Below, piece by piece: positions 24,214-38,400 of a DNA stretch of 64,000 bases. Location of the stretch: the NCBI RefSeq assembly GCF_016806835.2, contig NZ_CP086111.1, positions 5,449,471 to 5,513,470 on the forward strand, in the 5' to 3' direction. The notes below the pieces were generated by a model. That model searched no databases. It had not been told where the DNA came from and saw nothing but the letters and a program-made list of their open reading frames with translations. The DNA comes from Skermanella rosea (GTDB lineage: Bacteria; Pseudomonadota; Alphaproteobacteria; Azospirillales; Azospirillaceae). Positions within the stretch are counted from its first letter, which is position 1. Each line of letters opens with the position of its first letter. Both the position numbers and the translations under genes were made by a program.

Positions 24214-26208
24214 GTGATGTCTGAGTCAGACCTGCGGCGGAAGCTGCGCGCCGCGGCCCGGCAGGAACAGTTCCTGGAGGTGGTCGGCCGCGACGAGGCC
24301 GCGGCCCGGTTCCACCGGCACCTGACCCTGGCTCCCGTCGGGTCCGAGACGGTCCCCCTCTCCGCCGCGCTGAACCGGGTGCTGGCCCGCGACGTGGCGG
24401 CGGGAGTCGACGTCCCGGGCTTCGATCGGTCCGGCGTCGACGGTTTCGCCGTGCGTTCGGCCGACACGGTCGGCGCGTCGGAGGAGCGGCCCCGCGTCCT
24501 GACCCTCAACGCCGAGGTGCTGACCCCCGGCCAAGCCCCCGCCCTGACGGTCGAGCCCGGAACCGCGACCCTGATCGCCACCGGCGGCATGGTGCCGCGC
24601 GGCGCCGACGCGGTCGTGATGGTCGAGCATACCGATGTGATCGACGGGGCCGAGATCGAGGGGGTGGGTGACGCCGTGCGGGTCGAGTTCCACCGCGCCG
24701 CGGCGCCCGGCCAGTTCATCGCCTATGCCGCCAGCGACATCGCGCGCGGCGAGACGGTGCTGCGCGCCGGCCGGCTCCTCACCTCGCGCGAGATCGGCGT
24801 GCTGGCCGCCATCGGCCGCGCCGAGGTCGAGGTCTGCCGCCGCCCGCGCGTCGCCGTCCTGTCCACCGGCGACGAGATCGTGGCCCCGGGAGAACCGATT
24901 CCCGCCGGCAAGGTCTATGACTCCAACGGTGCCATCGTCGCCGCCGCGGTCGCCGAACTGGGCGGCGAGCCGGTCCCGATGGGCATCCGCCCGGACGACG
25001 AGGCGGCGCTGCGCGACGCGGTGGAGCAGGGTCTTTCCGGCTGCGACATGATGATCCTGTCGGGCGGCACCTCCAAGGGCGCCGGCGACCTGTGCTACCG
25101 GGTGATCAGCCGCTTCACCGATCCCGGCATCGTCGTCCACGGCGTCGCCCTGAAGCCCGGCAAGCCGCTCTGCCTCGCGGTGACCGGCGGCAAGCCGCTG
25201 GTCGTGCTGCCCGGCTTCCCCACTTCCGCGATCTTCACCTTCCACGAGTTCGTGGCCCCCGTGATCCGGGCGCTGGCCGGCCTGCCGCCGGAGCGCGGCG
25301 AGACCATCCCCGCCACCCTGCCGATCCGCCTGACATCGGAACGGGGCCGGACCGAGTTCTCGATGGTCTCGCTGGTCCGTACCGACGCCGGGCTGGCGGC
25401 CTACCCGCTCGCCAAGGGTTCCGGTGCGGTCACCGCCTTCAGCCACGCCGACGGCTTCGTCGCGATCCCCCAGCACGAGGAGGCGGTGGAGGCCGGCACC
25501 GATGTCACCGTCCAGCTGATCGGCCGGGGCGTCGAGCCGGCCGACCTCGTGGTGATCGGCAGCCACTGCGTCGGCCTCGACCATCTGCTGGGGCTGCTCC
25601 AGCGGCGCGGCGTCACCGTCAAGGTGCTGAACGTCGGCAGCATGGGCGGGCTGACCGCGGCCCGGCGCGGCGAGTGCGACCTGGCCCCCGTCCACCTGAT
25701 GGACCCGGCGACCGGCGGCTACAACGAACCCTTCCTGACCGAGGGGCTGACGCTGGTCCAGGGGTACCGCCGCCTCCAGGGCGTCCTGTTCCGCCCCGGC
25801 GACCTTCGCTTCGAGGGCCGCGACGCCGCCGGGGCCATGGCGGACGCCGCGGTCGATCCCGGGTGCCTGATGATCAACCGCAACCCCGGCAGCGGCACCC
25901 GCATCCTGGCCGACCGCGTGCTGGCCGGCGCCCGTCCCGCCGGCTACCAGGCCCAGGCCAAGTCCCACAACGCGGTCGCCGCCGCGGTGGCGCAGGGCCG
26001 GGCCGACTGGGGCCTCGCGATCGAAACGGTGGCGGCCGATTACCGGCTGGGCTTCCTGCCGCTCCAGCCCGAGCATTACGACTTCGTCGTCCCCGCCGGC
26101 CGCCTGGACCGCCCGGCCGTCCAGGCCTTCGTCGCCCTGCTGGCCGACCCGGAGACACGGCGCTGGCTGGAGGCGAAGGGCTTCAGCCCGGCACCGTCTC
26201 CCCGCTGA
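24214..26208 (+). CDS. MoeA fused to a periplasmic-binding-protein-like domain
   Basis: The protein has 664 residues. Residues of about 35-435 are a full MoeA: VDVPGFDRSGVDGFAVRSAD, GGMVPRGADAVVMVEHTD, RVAVLSTGDEI, YDSNGAIVAAAV, ILSGGTSKGAGDLCYRVI, VALKPGKPLCLAV and VLPGFPTSAIF. Residues of about 440-660 form a PBP-like domain (VIGSHCVGLDHLLGLLQRRG, MINRNPGSGTRILADRVL, KSHNAVAAAVAQGRADWGLA), typical of proteins thought to sense molybdate, tungstate or cofactor. This MoeA has canonical motifs, unlike the neighbouring one, and is likely the main molybdenum-inserting enzyme. It is third in the rightward run and its end overlaps a convergent gene by 26 bases. Confidence 0.88.
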   Translation: MMSESDLRRKLRAAARQEQFLEVVGRDEAAARFHRHLTLAPVGSETVPLSAALNRVLARDVAAGVDVPGFDRSGVDGFAVRSADTVGASEERPRVLTLNAEVLTPGQAPALTVEPGTATLIATGGMVPRGADAVVMVEHTDVIDGAEIEGVGDAVRVEFHRAAAPGQFIAYAASDIARGETVLRAGRLLTSREIGVLAAIGRAEVEVCRRPRVAVLSTGDEIVAPGEPIPAGKVYDSNGAIVAAAVAELGGEPVPMGIRPDDEAALRDAVEQGLSGCDMMILSGGTSKGAGDLCYRVISRFTDPGIVVHGVALKPGKPLCLAVTGGKPLVVLPGFPTSAIFTFHEFVAPVIRALAGLPPERGETIPATLPIRLTSERGRTEFSMVSLVRTDAGLAAYPLAKGSGAVTAFSHADGFVAIPQHEEAVEAGTDVTVQLIGRGVEPADLVVIGSHCVGLDHLLGLLQRRGVTVKVLNVGSMGGLTAARRGECDLAPVHLMDPATGGYNEPFLTEGLTLVQGYRRLQGVLFRPGDLRFEGRDAAGAMADAAVDPGCLMINRNPGSGTRILADRVLAGARPAGYQAQAKSHNAVAAAVAQGRADWGLAIETVAADYRLGFLPLQPEHYDFVVPAGRLDRPAVQAFVALLADPETRRWLEAKGFSPAPSPR

Positions 26209-26752
26209 GCAGGCCGGTCGGCAGGCCGTCCATGCTGCGGGCGTTCTTCTCCCGGCGGTAGGCTTCCAGGCCCTCCTCGCCCTTCGCCGCCGCCCAGCGG
26301 TCCAGGTTGCGCCGGTCGTCGCGGTAATCGAACAGCGGCACGCCGTACCCGCAGGAGGTCTGGACCAAATCGACGTCCAGCAAGACGATCTGACGGGCGC
26401 CGGTCGGCTCCTCCCCGCCGAACGCCTCGGACAGCATGCGGGAATAGTCGTCACCGCCGCGCTGCAGGACCCGGCCCCTGCCGTACAGGCGGAGGATCGA
26501 AGGCGCGCCCTCGAACGCGCAGAACATGATCGTCAGCCGCCCGTCGGCCAGCAGGTGGGCCGCCGTCTCGTTGCCGCTGCCGGTCTGGTCGATATACGCG
26601 ACCGCGCTCTCCCCGAGCACGCGGAAGGCGTTGGCCGGTTTCGGCGACAGGTTGACCCGCGTCCCCTCGGCGGCCGACGCCGTGAAGAAGATGTGCTGCC
26701 GCGCGATGAAGTCGCGGTGCGCGCCGGTGATGTGGGGGAACTGCTTTGCCAT
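26183..26752 (-). CDS. Pyridoxamine 5'-phosphate oxidase-fold (flavin-binding split barrel) protein
   Basis: The 189-residue protein (FIARQHIFFTASAAEGTRVN, VAYIDQTGSGNETAAHLLAD, RLTIMFCAFEGAPSILRLYG, QTSCGYGVPLFDY) matches the PPOX-like family that binds FMN, F420 or heme. The C-terminal MDGLPTG segment is common in one large bacterial subgroup. The precise reaction is unknown. Its 3' end overlaps the convergent moeA fusion by 26 bases. Confidence 0.85.
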   Translation of the reverse strand: MAKQFPHITGAHRDFIARQHIFFTASAAEGTRVNLSPKPANAFRVLGESAVAYIDQTGSGNETAAHLLADGRLTIMFCAFEGAPSILRLYGRGRVLQRGGDDYSRMLSEAFGGEEPTGARQIVLLDVDLVQTSCGYGVPLFDYRDDRRNLDRWAAAKGEEGLEAYRREKNARSMDGLPTGLLSGETVPG

Positions 26753-26917
26753 GCTGCCGTCGTGCTCCCGGAGTTCCGGTCACCTTACCGTGTTTCGGGC
26801 GCTGTCGAACAGCCAATCCTCCAGCACCGGCAAGGCCGTCTCCGTCCGCCTCGTGGAGGTCGAAAACCATCATCGAATGCGCGCTCATTATAGCTTTCAG
26901 GAGAAACTGTAGGAAGC

Positions 26918-28165
<1,248 letters not shown>

Positions 28166-28262
28166 CTTTCACCGGGATGGGATGGGAAGGCTGACGGGAC
28201 CGTCTGCCCCTGCTAACCGCCGGAACCCGGAAAACGTCCTCCCGGACGGCTCCCGCCCGTCC

Positions 28263-29099
28263 TCAGGCCCCCTCGGCCAGCTTCCGGCCCCGGGCGGCGG
28301 CCCGGTTCACGGCGGCATCCACCTCTTCCAGGAAATCCGCCTCCCCGCGCCAGAACGGCAGGGGACCCAGGGTCGCCGCCAGCACCGTCGGCGCGCCGGG
28401 CGGCGACGCCGCGCCGAACAGGTCGCCGGGGACAGGGCGGCCCTGCCAGAACGCGGCGGAGTCGGCGCGTAGCGGTGCGGGCGGCACCGGCGGCGGCTCC
28501 GGCACCGCCGTCTCGGCCCGCCCGCCGAGCAGGGCCACGAAATCGTCGCGCGAGCGTCCGCGCAGGCGGAACAGCAGGAAGGGGTCGGTGTCGAAACTCT
28601 CCGCCAGCAGGTAGTAGACCGCCGCCACGTGCTTGCACGGGTTCGACCAGTCGGGGCAGGCACACCGGGTCTCGAGATCGCCCAGCCTTGCCGGGAACAG
28701 CGGCGCGCCGGCCGCCTTGAAGGTGTCCTCCAGGGTTTCCGGCATCTCCCCTCCGATCAGGCGGGCGGCGCTCCAGGTATCCTCCGACACCGCTTCGCCC
28801 ACCTTCCTCCACTGGGCGTCGGTCAGCGGCTTCATCCGGATCTCGACCTCGTAGGGCCAGGGGCGCGATCCCTGGACCTTGGCGGCGACCACTCCCGGTT
28901 CCACCGTGAGGTCGAGCACCTGTCCCTTGCGGGCATAGGTCCGGCCCCGGCCCAGCCGCCCGCCGATGTCGAAGGATTCCAGCACCTCGATCCAGCGCCG
29001 GCCCCACCAGCTCTCGGCGAAACCGCCGCGCTTGCTGCGCGCCTTGATCCCTCCCCTGGCCTCGCGCGGGCGGGTCGGTCCCCATTCGTACCAGGACAT
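28263..29099 (-). CDS. SWIM zinc-finger protein
   Basis: The 278-residue protein carries a SWIM motif CACPDWSNPCKHVAAVYY at about 143-160 (CxCxnCxH zinc ligands). The N-terminus (WYEWGPTRPREARGGIKARS, WWGRRWIEVLESF) is characteristic of SWIM proteins encoded beside SNF2 helicases. SWIM domains bind DNA or proteins. It lies 15 bases after the SNF2 gene on the same strand with an AGAGGA site, so the two form an operon and probably a complex. Confidence 0.88.
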   Translation of the reverse strand: MSWYEWGPTRPREARGGIKARSKRGGFAESWWGRRWIEVLESFDIGGRLGRGRTYARKGQVLDLTVEPGVVAAKVQGSRPWPYEVEIRMKPLTDAQWRKVGEAVSEDTWSAARLIGGEMPETLEDTFKAAGAPLFPARLGDLETRCACPDWSNPCKHVAAVYYLLAESFDTDPFLLFRLRGRSRDDFVALLGGRAETAVPEPPPVPPAPLRADSAAFWQGRPVPGDLFGAASPPGAPTVLAATLGPLPFWRGEADFLEEVDAAVNRAAARGRKLAEGA

Positions 29100-29114
29100 G
29101 ACGGTGTTCCTCTC

Positions 29115-32252
<3,138 letters not shown>

Positions 32253-32278
32253 GGCGCGACCATAGCCGCCTTCGCCGG

Positions 32279-32656
32279 TCAGATCATCCTCTGGCCGAAC
32301 AGGTCCTCCTCGATCAGCCCGATCTCCTCCGTCAGGTCGAAGTACCGGGCGTTCCAGGCCTCGTCGCCGCGCTTGCAGCCGTGCTCGTTGACCTCGCAGG
32401 TGTGGGCCGTGCAGATCGGGCGCAGGTGGGGGGCGACGGTGCAGCCGCGTGGCCCCATGAAAGGCAGGACGGGATGCCAGGTCGGCTCCAGCCTCTCGCC
32501 CCAGTATTCCAGCGCGAAGTCGCGCGTCAGGTCGCAATACATCGGCGCGCAGCAGGACAGCGGCTTGGCGCACCGGCTGCCGGCGCATTCGGGTTCGGTG
32601 TGGGCGGCCAGTTCGGCGTAGAGCGCGATCAGGCGCTGCCGCGGATCGTCGGGCAT
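32279..32656 (-). CDS. Hypothetical cysteine-rich protein, 125 residues
   Basis: Nine or so cysteines are spread over the chain (ECAGSRCAKPLSCCAPMYCD, RGCTVAPHLRPICTAHTCEV, EHGCKRGD), which suggests a metal- or cluster-binding protein. The pattern is loosely like bacterial zinc/iron-chelating cysteine-cluster proteins but I cannot assign it. There is no signal peptide. It starts 26 bases before the SNF2 gene on the same strand, so it may be the first gene of that operon. Confidence 0.65.
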   Translation of the reverse strand: MPDDPRQRLIALYAELAAHTEPECAGSRCAKPLSCCAPMYCDLTRDFALEYWGERLEPTWHPVLPFMGPRGCTVAPHLRPICTAHTCEVNEHGCKRGDEAWNARYFDLTEEIGLIEEDLFGQRMI

Positions 32657-32872
32657 CGGCCTGTTCCTGGAAGCGGTCCCCGATGGTGCGGCGGCGCCGC
32701 GCCGGAATCAAGACCCTCCTGCCCGATCTATCGGGGCATCCGGCTGAATCCGGTCAACCCTTCTGTAAGGCAACCCAACGAATACCCATCTGTTAATAGA
32801 TGTAACTGTCTAAAAGCGGAACCGGCGCCCGCCGCCGCGACCGTTTGCCACTCGTCGATGCAAGGAACCGCA
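32657..32872. other. Divergent intergenic region
   Basis: This lies between the cysteine-rich gene (leftward) and the small basic-protein gene (rightward). It contains an AT-richer stretch at about 32765-32815 that is a plausible promoter area for the rightward gene, but no clear hexamers. Confidence 0.3.
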
Positions 32873-33094
32873 ATGAAGTCGCAGAAAAGTCAGGTTGGAT
32901 CGATCAACGATCTCAACGCTCTGGTCGACGAGTATCTCGCCAAGGGCAACAAGATCACCCAGTGCCCGCCCGGTCCGTCCGAAGAAGTCGTCTACAAGAA
33001 CCAGTACCGCAAGCGCCCCAAGAAGCCCGACGCCGCGGCCGCGCCGGCCGAGGCCCCCGCCGAGAAGACCGACGCGCCGACCGCGTCGGAGTAA
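32873..33094 (+). CDS. Small hypothetical protein with Pro/Ala/Glu tail (73 residues)
   Basis: It begins MKSQKSQVGSINDLNALVDE and has a short ordered part with ITQCPPGPSEEVVYKNQYRK, then a low-complexity tail of Lys, Pro and Ala. The AAGGAA site sits 5 bases before the ATG. The upstream in-frame codons do not look protein-like. I do not recognise a family; a similar small helical plus disordered layout occurs in ribosome- or nucleic-acid-associated peptides, but this is only a resemblance. Confidence 0.55.
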   Translation: MKSQKSQVGSINDLNALVDEYLAKGNKITQCPPGPSEEVVYKNQYRKRPKKPDAAAAPAEAPAEKTDAPTASE

Positions 33095-33117
33095 CCGAAC
33101 CCGCTCCGGCACCCCCA

Positions 33118-33134
33118 GCGGGGCTCAGCCCCGC
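33118..33134. terminator. Palindromic hairpin between convergent genes
   Basis: GCGGGGCT, C, AGCCCCGC forms an 8-base stem just after the small rightward gene and over the end of the leftward formate dehydrogenase operon. No T-run follows, so terminator function is tentative. Confidence 0.35.
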
Positions 33135-33448
33135 CGGGCCGTGTCGATGATCCCGGCCATCAGGTCGCGGGCGTGCTTCAGGCGGTCATGGCTCAGCCCC
33201 ACCACCGGGAAGCTGCCCGATGTCATCACGCTGACCACGGCGTTGACATGGTCCAGGTGGCCGTCCAGTTCGGGCGAGGGTCCCTCCCTCCGACGTTCCT
33301 GGATCAGGTGGTCGCGCATCGCCACCAGGCAGCGCAGCACCCCCACGACTTCCTCATGGTACTGCTCCGGCTTCTCGGCAAGGACCCTGTCCAGCGTTTC
33401 CAGGGCCTTGCCGCAGGCGTGCCGCTCGATCACCTCCGGCCCGATCAT
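33125..33448 (-). CDS. Hypothetical protein at the end of the formate dehydrogenase operon
   Basis: The 107-residue helical protein (EVIERHACGKALETLDRVLA, VLRCLVAMRDHLIQERR, HVNAVVSVMTSGSFPVVG) has no membrane segment or known motif. Its ATG overlaps the TGA of the NrfD-like subunit gene (ATGA), so it is translationally coupled to the enzyme and probably assists its assembly or regulation. It is not FdhE- or FdhD-like as far as I can see. Confidence 0.65.
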   Translation of the reverse strand: MIGPEVIERHACGKALETLDRVLAEKPEQYHEEVVGVLRCLVAMRDHLIQERRREGPSPELDGHLDHVNAVVSVMTSGSFPVVGLSHDRLKHARDLMAGIIDTARRG

Positions 33449-34503
33449 GGCAGCCGCCTGGCGCCGCGCGCGGCGAGGTCGCGGTCGACCCGGCGGCGCG
33501 GGGAAGTCCCCTCCGGTTCCCGCCGGGTCAGGCGGAAATACTCGTCCGGGCGCTCCGCCGACCGGTTGCCGGCTTGGAAGATCGCCTGGCGCATGATCAT
33601 CCCTCCTGCCAGGATCGCGAGCGAGCCCAGCACGGAAAGTCCCCGACTCGGCCGCTTCGACAGCGCGTTGACCGCGTGGCAGGCCAGCGGCACGCCCAGG
33701 CCGAGGGCCAGCGCCCCGGCCTTGTAGCCGATGCCGATCGGTCCCTTGCGTAAGGGCTGGCCGACGCCGGCCTCGTGGTGGCGCCGCTCCGCCAGGGCCG
33801 AGGCCACCAGTTCCCCGGCGACGGCGATGGCGGCGAGGCCGTCGAGCCGCCGGCAGTTCTCCGGATCGCCGGCGACCTGCTCGCAGAGCGACAGGGCCGC
33901 CGCCGCCGTCGCCATGGCCGAGGTGCCGAACTGCACCGCCATGGCGCGGGGAGCGGCCGCCCACAGGGGCGTGCTGGTGGCGCTCAGCAGCGCCGCGGTG
34001 TAGGTGCTCATGCCGGCGCCCAGGAAGGCGGCCGGGACCTGCACCATGTCGGCCGCGCGCCGCGCGCCGGACCGGCTGCCGTCCCGCCGCCGCTCGCCGG
34101 CCAGATGGCCCAGGGCGGTCAGGCCGCTGGCAAGGCCGAACCCGGTCAGGATGTAGGACCCGAACGACATGGGCGAGCTGGTCCGGTATATCCGGAGCAT
34201 GTTGTAGAAGCGCTCGGGCGTCTTCAGGTCCGCGATCAGCAGCGGCGGCCCGGCCAGGGCGCCGGCCAGCGCCAGGTAGCGCCCGTTGCGCACGATCGTC
34301 TCGTCCCGTCCGTCGCCCAGGCGGTCGGCCAGCGTCGCGACGATCTGCGACGACCCGGCGATACCGGCGATATAGACGTAGGTTGCGATCTTCCAGTCGA
34401 ACGGGCTCGGCTTCAGGGACGCCTGGCCGTAATAGGTCTCGCCGTTCCAGTCCTCGGTGGCGGGCCGGGGAACCGCCGCCTGCCTGACCGCGGCGTCCGT
34501 CAT
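33445..34503 (-). CDS. NrfD/PsrC-like membrane subunit of formate dehydrogenase
   Basis: The 352-residue protein has about eight hydrophobic segments. The N-terminal part (YYGQASLKPSPFDWKIATYV, IYTY-like IAGIAGSSQIVATLADR, LLIADLKTPERFYNMLRIYR, PMSFGSYILTGFG) matches NrfD-type quinone-interacting subunits, where LL..DL..P.RF..ML... and SPM..G are landmarks. It would carry electrons from the FdhB clusters to quinone, replacing the cytochrome b FdnI seen in other formate dehydrogenases. It overlaps both neighbours by ATGA. Confidence 0.85.
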   Translation of the reverse strand: MTDAAVRQAAVPRPATEDWNGETYYGQASLKPSPFDWKIATYVYIAGIAGSSQIVATLADRLGDGRDETIVRNGRYLALAGALAGPPLLIADLKTPERFYNMLRIYRTSSPMSFGSYILTGFGLASGLTALGHLAGERRRDGSRSGARRAADMVQVPAAFLGAGMSTYTAALLSATSTPLWAAAPRAMAVQFGTSAMATAAAALSLCEQVAGDPENCRRLDGLAAIAVAGELVASALAERRHHEAGVGQPLRKGPIGIGYKAGALALGLGVPLACHAVNALSKRPSRGLSVLGSLAILAGGMIMRQAIFQAGNRSAERPDEYFRLTRREPEGTSPRRRVDRDLAARGARRLP

Positions 34504-35405
34504 CGCCCGCTCCGTCCGGCCGACATCAGGGCCGCCGCGGCAAGCGTCAGTCCGGCCATGGCGGCGAGTCCCGACAGGAAGCTGGGCCGGACCCGCCCGC
34601 TCGCCCGGGTCGGCGCCGCGGGCAGGTTGTAGACTTCCGGCCGGTCGGTCAGCAGGAAGAAGGCGTTCAGGTGCTTCAGGCCGCCGGTCGCCCCCGGCGT
34701 GTCCGGCGCGCCGTAGAGATAGGCGTCCGTGGCGCCCTTTTCGTGAAGGCTCTCGACCCGCAGCCGGGCCCGGTCGAACAGCTCCTCCACCTCGCCGAAC
34801 TGGATGCTGTCGGTCGGACAGGACTTGGCGCAGGCCGGCTCCAGCCCCCCCTTCAGCCGGTCGTAGCAGAGCGTGCATTTGTGCGCCTTGCCGTCCGCCG
34901 GGCTCAGCTCGACCACGCCGAACGGGCAGGCCGGCACGCAGTAGCCGCAGCCGTTGCAGATATCCTGCTGGACCACCACGGTGTCGAACTCGGTTCGGAA
35001 GATCGAGCCGGTCGGGCAGGCCTCCAGGCACGGAGCGTTGGCGCAGTGCTTGCACACGTCGCTCATCATCAGCCAGTTGCTCTGGAACGGCGCCATATCC
35101 CGGGCGCGGTCGTCGCCGCTGCCGATCTTCTCGACGAAGGCGACGTGCCGCCACGTATCGGCGCCCAGGTCGCCGGTATTGTCGTAGCTGTGGCCGGTCA
35201 GGCCCAGGTTGTCGGCCGGCAGCCCGTTCCATTCCTTGCACGCCACCTCGCAGGCCTTGCAGCCGATGCACAGCGTCGTGTCGGTGAAGAAGCCGTAACT
35301 TTTGCCCGGCTCGATCTTCGTGCCGCAGGTCAGTTCCGACTCGTCCGGGATCACCCCGTTCGGGAAGGATTCCGCATAGTCGAGTGCCCGGGGGTGGACG
35401 CCCAT
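34500..35405 (-). CDS. fdhB: Formate dehydrogenase iron-sulfur subunit (four 4Fe-4S clusters)
   Basis: The 301-residue ferredoxin-type subunit has four cysteine sets: CIGCKACEVAC at about 44-54, CKHCANAPCLEACPTG at about 102-117, CNGCGYCVPACPFG at about 135-148 and CTLCYDRLKGGLEPACAKSC at about 161-180. The C-terminal FLSGLAAMAGLTLAAAALMS is a single membrane anchor, as in FdnH. It links FdhA to the NrfD-like subunit. Its start overlaps the fdhA stop (TGATG) and its stop overlaps the next ATG. Confidence 0.93.
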   Translation of the reverse strand: MGVHPRALDYAESFPNGVIPDESELTCGTKIEPGKSYGFFTDTTLCIGCKACEVACKEWNGLPADNLGLTGHSYDNTGDLGADTWRHVAFVEKIGSGDDRARDMAPFQSNWLMMSDVCKHCANAPCLEACPTGSIFRTEFDTVVVQQDICNGCGYCVPACPFGVVELSPADGKAHKCTLCYDRLKGGLEPACAKSCPTDSIQFGEVEELFDRARLRVESLHEKGATDAYLYGAPDTPGATGGLKHLNAFFLLTDRPEVYNLPAAPTRASGRVRPSFLSGLAAMAGLTLAAAALMSAGRSGR

Positions 35406-38400
35406 CAGTCTTCTCCTCGGGAACCGTGATGCCGCATCAGGCGTCCGCGCCTGATATTGCAGACCAGCGCCTTGTTCTCGTGCATGCTGGTGTTGGGATC
35501 GCCGACCACCGCGGTCAGCACGTTGGCGATGTCGCCGGTGGCATAGCCCTTCCAGCCGAAGTGCCAGGGCATGCCGACCTGGTGGACGACCAAGCCCTCC
35601 GCCAGGCGGAACGGCTGCATCCGGTCGGTCACCAGCGCGCGCGTCTCGATCTCGCCGCGGAGCGTCGAGATCACGATCCAGTCGGTGTTCCCGATGCCCA
35701 GTTCCCGCGCCAGCTCGGTCGGGATCTCGGCGAACCCCTCCGGCTGAAGCTCCGCCGTGACCGGGACCGATCGGGTCGGCGTGCCGCCGGAATGGTGCTC
35801 GGTCAGCCGGTATGTCGTGAAGGCGTAGGGGAAGCGCGGATCGCCGGGCTCGGCCAGCTTGTTGTCGGCCTCCTCCCAGCGCTTGGCGACCGGGTTGGAT
35901 TGCCGTCCGTAGAGGGGGTTGCGGACCGGGCTTTCCAGGGGCTCGTAATGGGTCGGCAGCGGGCCGTCCTTCATGCCGGACGGGGCGAACAGCGACGCCT
36001 TGCCGTCCGCGATCATGATGAAGGGGCTGCGGCCGTCCAGCGCTTCCATGCCGACCGGGTGCTTGCTCCAGTCCGGGTCGTATCCGGGCGCCTTGGTCTT
36101 GGGGAAGTCGATCGAATCGTCGCCGACCCAGCTCTCCTTCTCCTCGTCCCACCAGACCAGCCGCTTCTTCTCCGACCAGGGCTTGCCCTCGGGGTCGGCG
36201 GAGGCCCGGTTGCACAGGGTGCGGCGGTTCTCGGGCCAGGCGAAGCCCCAGCCCAGGTGGGTCCCCGGTCCCTGCGGCCCATCGGCCCGGCGCGAGCGGG
36301 ACTGGTTATGGCCTTCCTCCGGGAAGACGCCGCAATAGATCCAGCAGCCGCAAGCGGTGGAGCCGTCATCCTTGATGTCGTTGATGCCGGTCAGCTGCTT
36401 GCGCTCGACCCAGGTATAGCCGTTGATCTCCTTCAGCACGGCCTCGGCGGACGGGTCGCGGTCCGGCCCCCTCTCCGGATAGTCCCAGGTCAGGTTCCGG
36501 ATCGGCAGGTCCCGCTCCTTGTCGCTGTCGGCGTACAGCGCCTTCAGGCGCAAGCCCAGGTGATAGATGAACCAAAGCTCGGACTGGCTGTCGCCCGGGC
36601 CGTCCACCACCTTGTCGTGCCACTGCAGCAGCCGGTGGGTGTTGGTGAAGGTACCGTCCTTCTCGCCGGCCAGCGAGCCCGGCATCAGGAAGATCTCGGT
36701 CTTGATGTCCTCCGGCTTCAGGTCGCCGTCGCGCACCAGATGGCCCTGGTACCAGAAGGACGCGGTGTCGGTCTCGGCGCAGTCGCGCACCACCATCCAG
36801 TCCAGCTCGGCCATGCCGGCCTGCACCATCTTGGAATTGCTGCCGCCGATCGCCGGGTTCTGGCCCAGGAAGAACATGCCGCGGATCACCCCGTCGCGCA
36901 TCGCCAGCGTCTGGGGAAGCTGGCTGTGGTCGCCGACGATCTTGGGCAGCCATTCGAAGCCGAAACCGTTGGACGGGGCCGCATGGTCGCCGTACCAGGC
37001 CTTGAGCAGGCTGACCATGTATTTGGGGAAATTGTGCCACCAGCCGGTCGGCGTCTGCTCGGTGTCCAGGTACTGCTCCAGGTCCTTGTGCGGCCGGTAG
37101 GCGTGGGGCTGCTGGAGATATCCGGGCAGCATGTCGTACAGGGTCGGGATATCGGTGCTGCCCTGGATGCTGGTGTGCCCGCGCAGCGCCAGCACGCCGC
37201 CGCCCGGCCGCCCGACATTGCCCAGCAACGCCTGGATGATCCCGGCGCCGCGGATCATCTGCACGCCGGTGCTGTGGTGCGTCCAGCCGACCGCGTAGCA
37301 GATCGCCCCGGTCCTGTCCCGGCCGGAATTCCGGGTGATCGCCTCGCACACCTTCAGGAAGGTCGGGGCCGGGCAGCCGGTCACCCGCTCGACCATCTCC
37401 GGCGTGTAGCGGGCATAGTGCCGCTTCATGATCCGGTAGACGCAGTTGGGGTGCTGGAGCGTGCGGTCGTGGGGCGGCGGCCCCTCGCTCATGGTCTTGG
37501 AGGTGTCGTTGAAGGACTCGGTCGTGGTCGCGTGGTGCTCAGCCAGCGACGACGGCACCTTCATGCCCTCGTACTGCCAAGTGTCGAGCACGTAGCTCTT
37601 CTTTTCCTCGTCCCAGCCGGAGAACACGCCGTCCAGCTGCTCCGGGTCCTGGTAGTCGGGCGAGATGACCATCGCGATGTTCGTGTATTCAAGGGCGTAT
37701 TCCTTGAACCACAGGTCGTTTTCCAGGATGTAGCGGATGATCCCGCCCAGGAACGCGATATCCGAGCCCGCCCGCAGCGGCGCGTGGATGTCGCACATGG
37801 CCGAGGTCCGCGTGAAGCGCGGGTCGGCATGAACGATCGTGGCACCCTTTTCCTTCGCCTGCATCACGAAGCGGAAGGCGATCGGATGGTTCTCGGCCAT
37901 GTTCGACCCCATCACCAGGACGAAGTCGGAATTGGCGAGATCCCACTGGGCGAGCGTCGCCGCTCCCCTGCCATAGGTGGCACCCAGACTGGGCACCGAC
38001 GAACTGTGTCAGACGCGGGCCTGGTTCTCGATCCAGACCATCCCCAGGCCGCCCGAGAACAGCTTCTTGATCAGGTAGTTCTCTTCGTTGTCCAGGGTGG
38101 CGCCGCCCAGCGAGCCGAGGCCCAGCGTGTGGTTGACGGTGGTGCCGTCGGGCAGCTTGTGGACGAAGGTCTCGTCGCGGGTCTGCTTGACCAGATGGGC
38201 GATGCGGTCCATCGCCCAATCCATCGGCTTCGCCTCCCACCGGTCGGAGTGGGGCGCCCGGTACAGGACCTTGTCGATCCGGTCGGGCATGGTCATGAGG
38301 CCCAGGGTGGCCGCTCCCTTGGGGCACAGGGTCCCCTGGTTGATCGGGCTTCGCGGGTCGCCCTCCACATGGATCACCCGGCCGTCCTTGGCGTACATCA

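Noticed and set aside
38009-38011. Apparent stop splitting fdhA into two genes
   Set aside because: The TGA lies exactly at the Sec position (ARV-U-HSS) with a SECIS-like loop after it and SelD is encoded nearby, so it is read as selenocysteine, not a frameshift or pseudogene.
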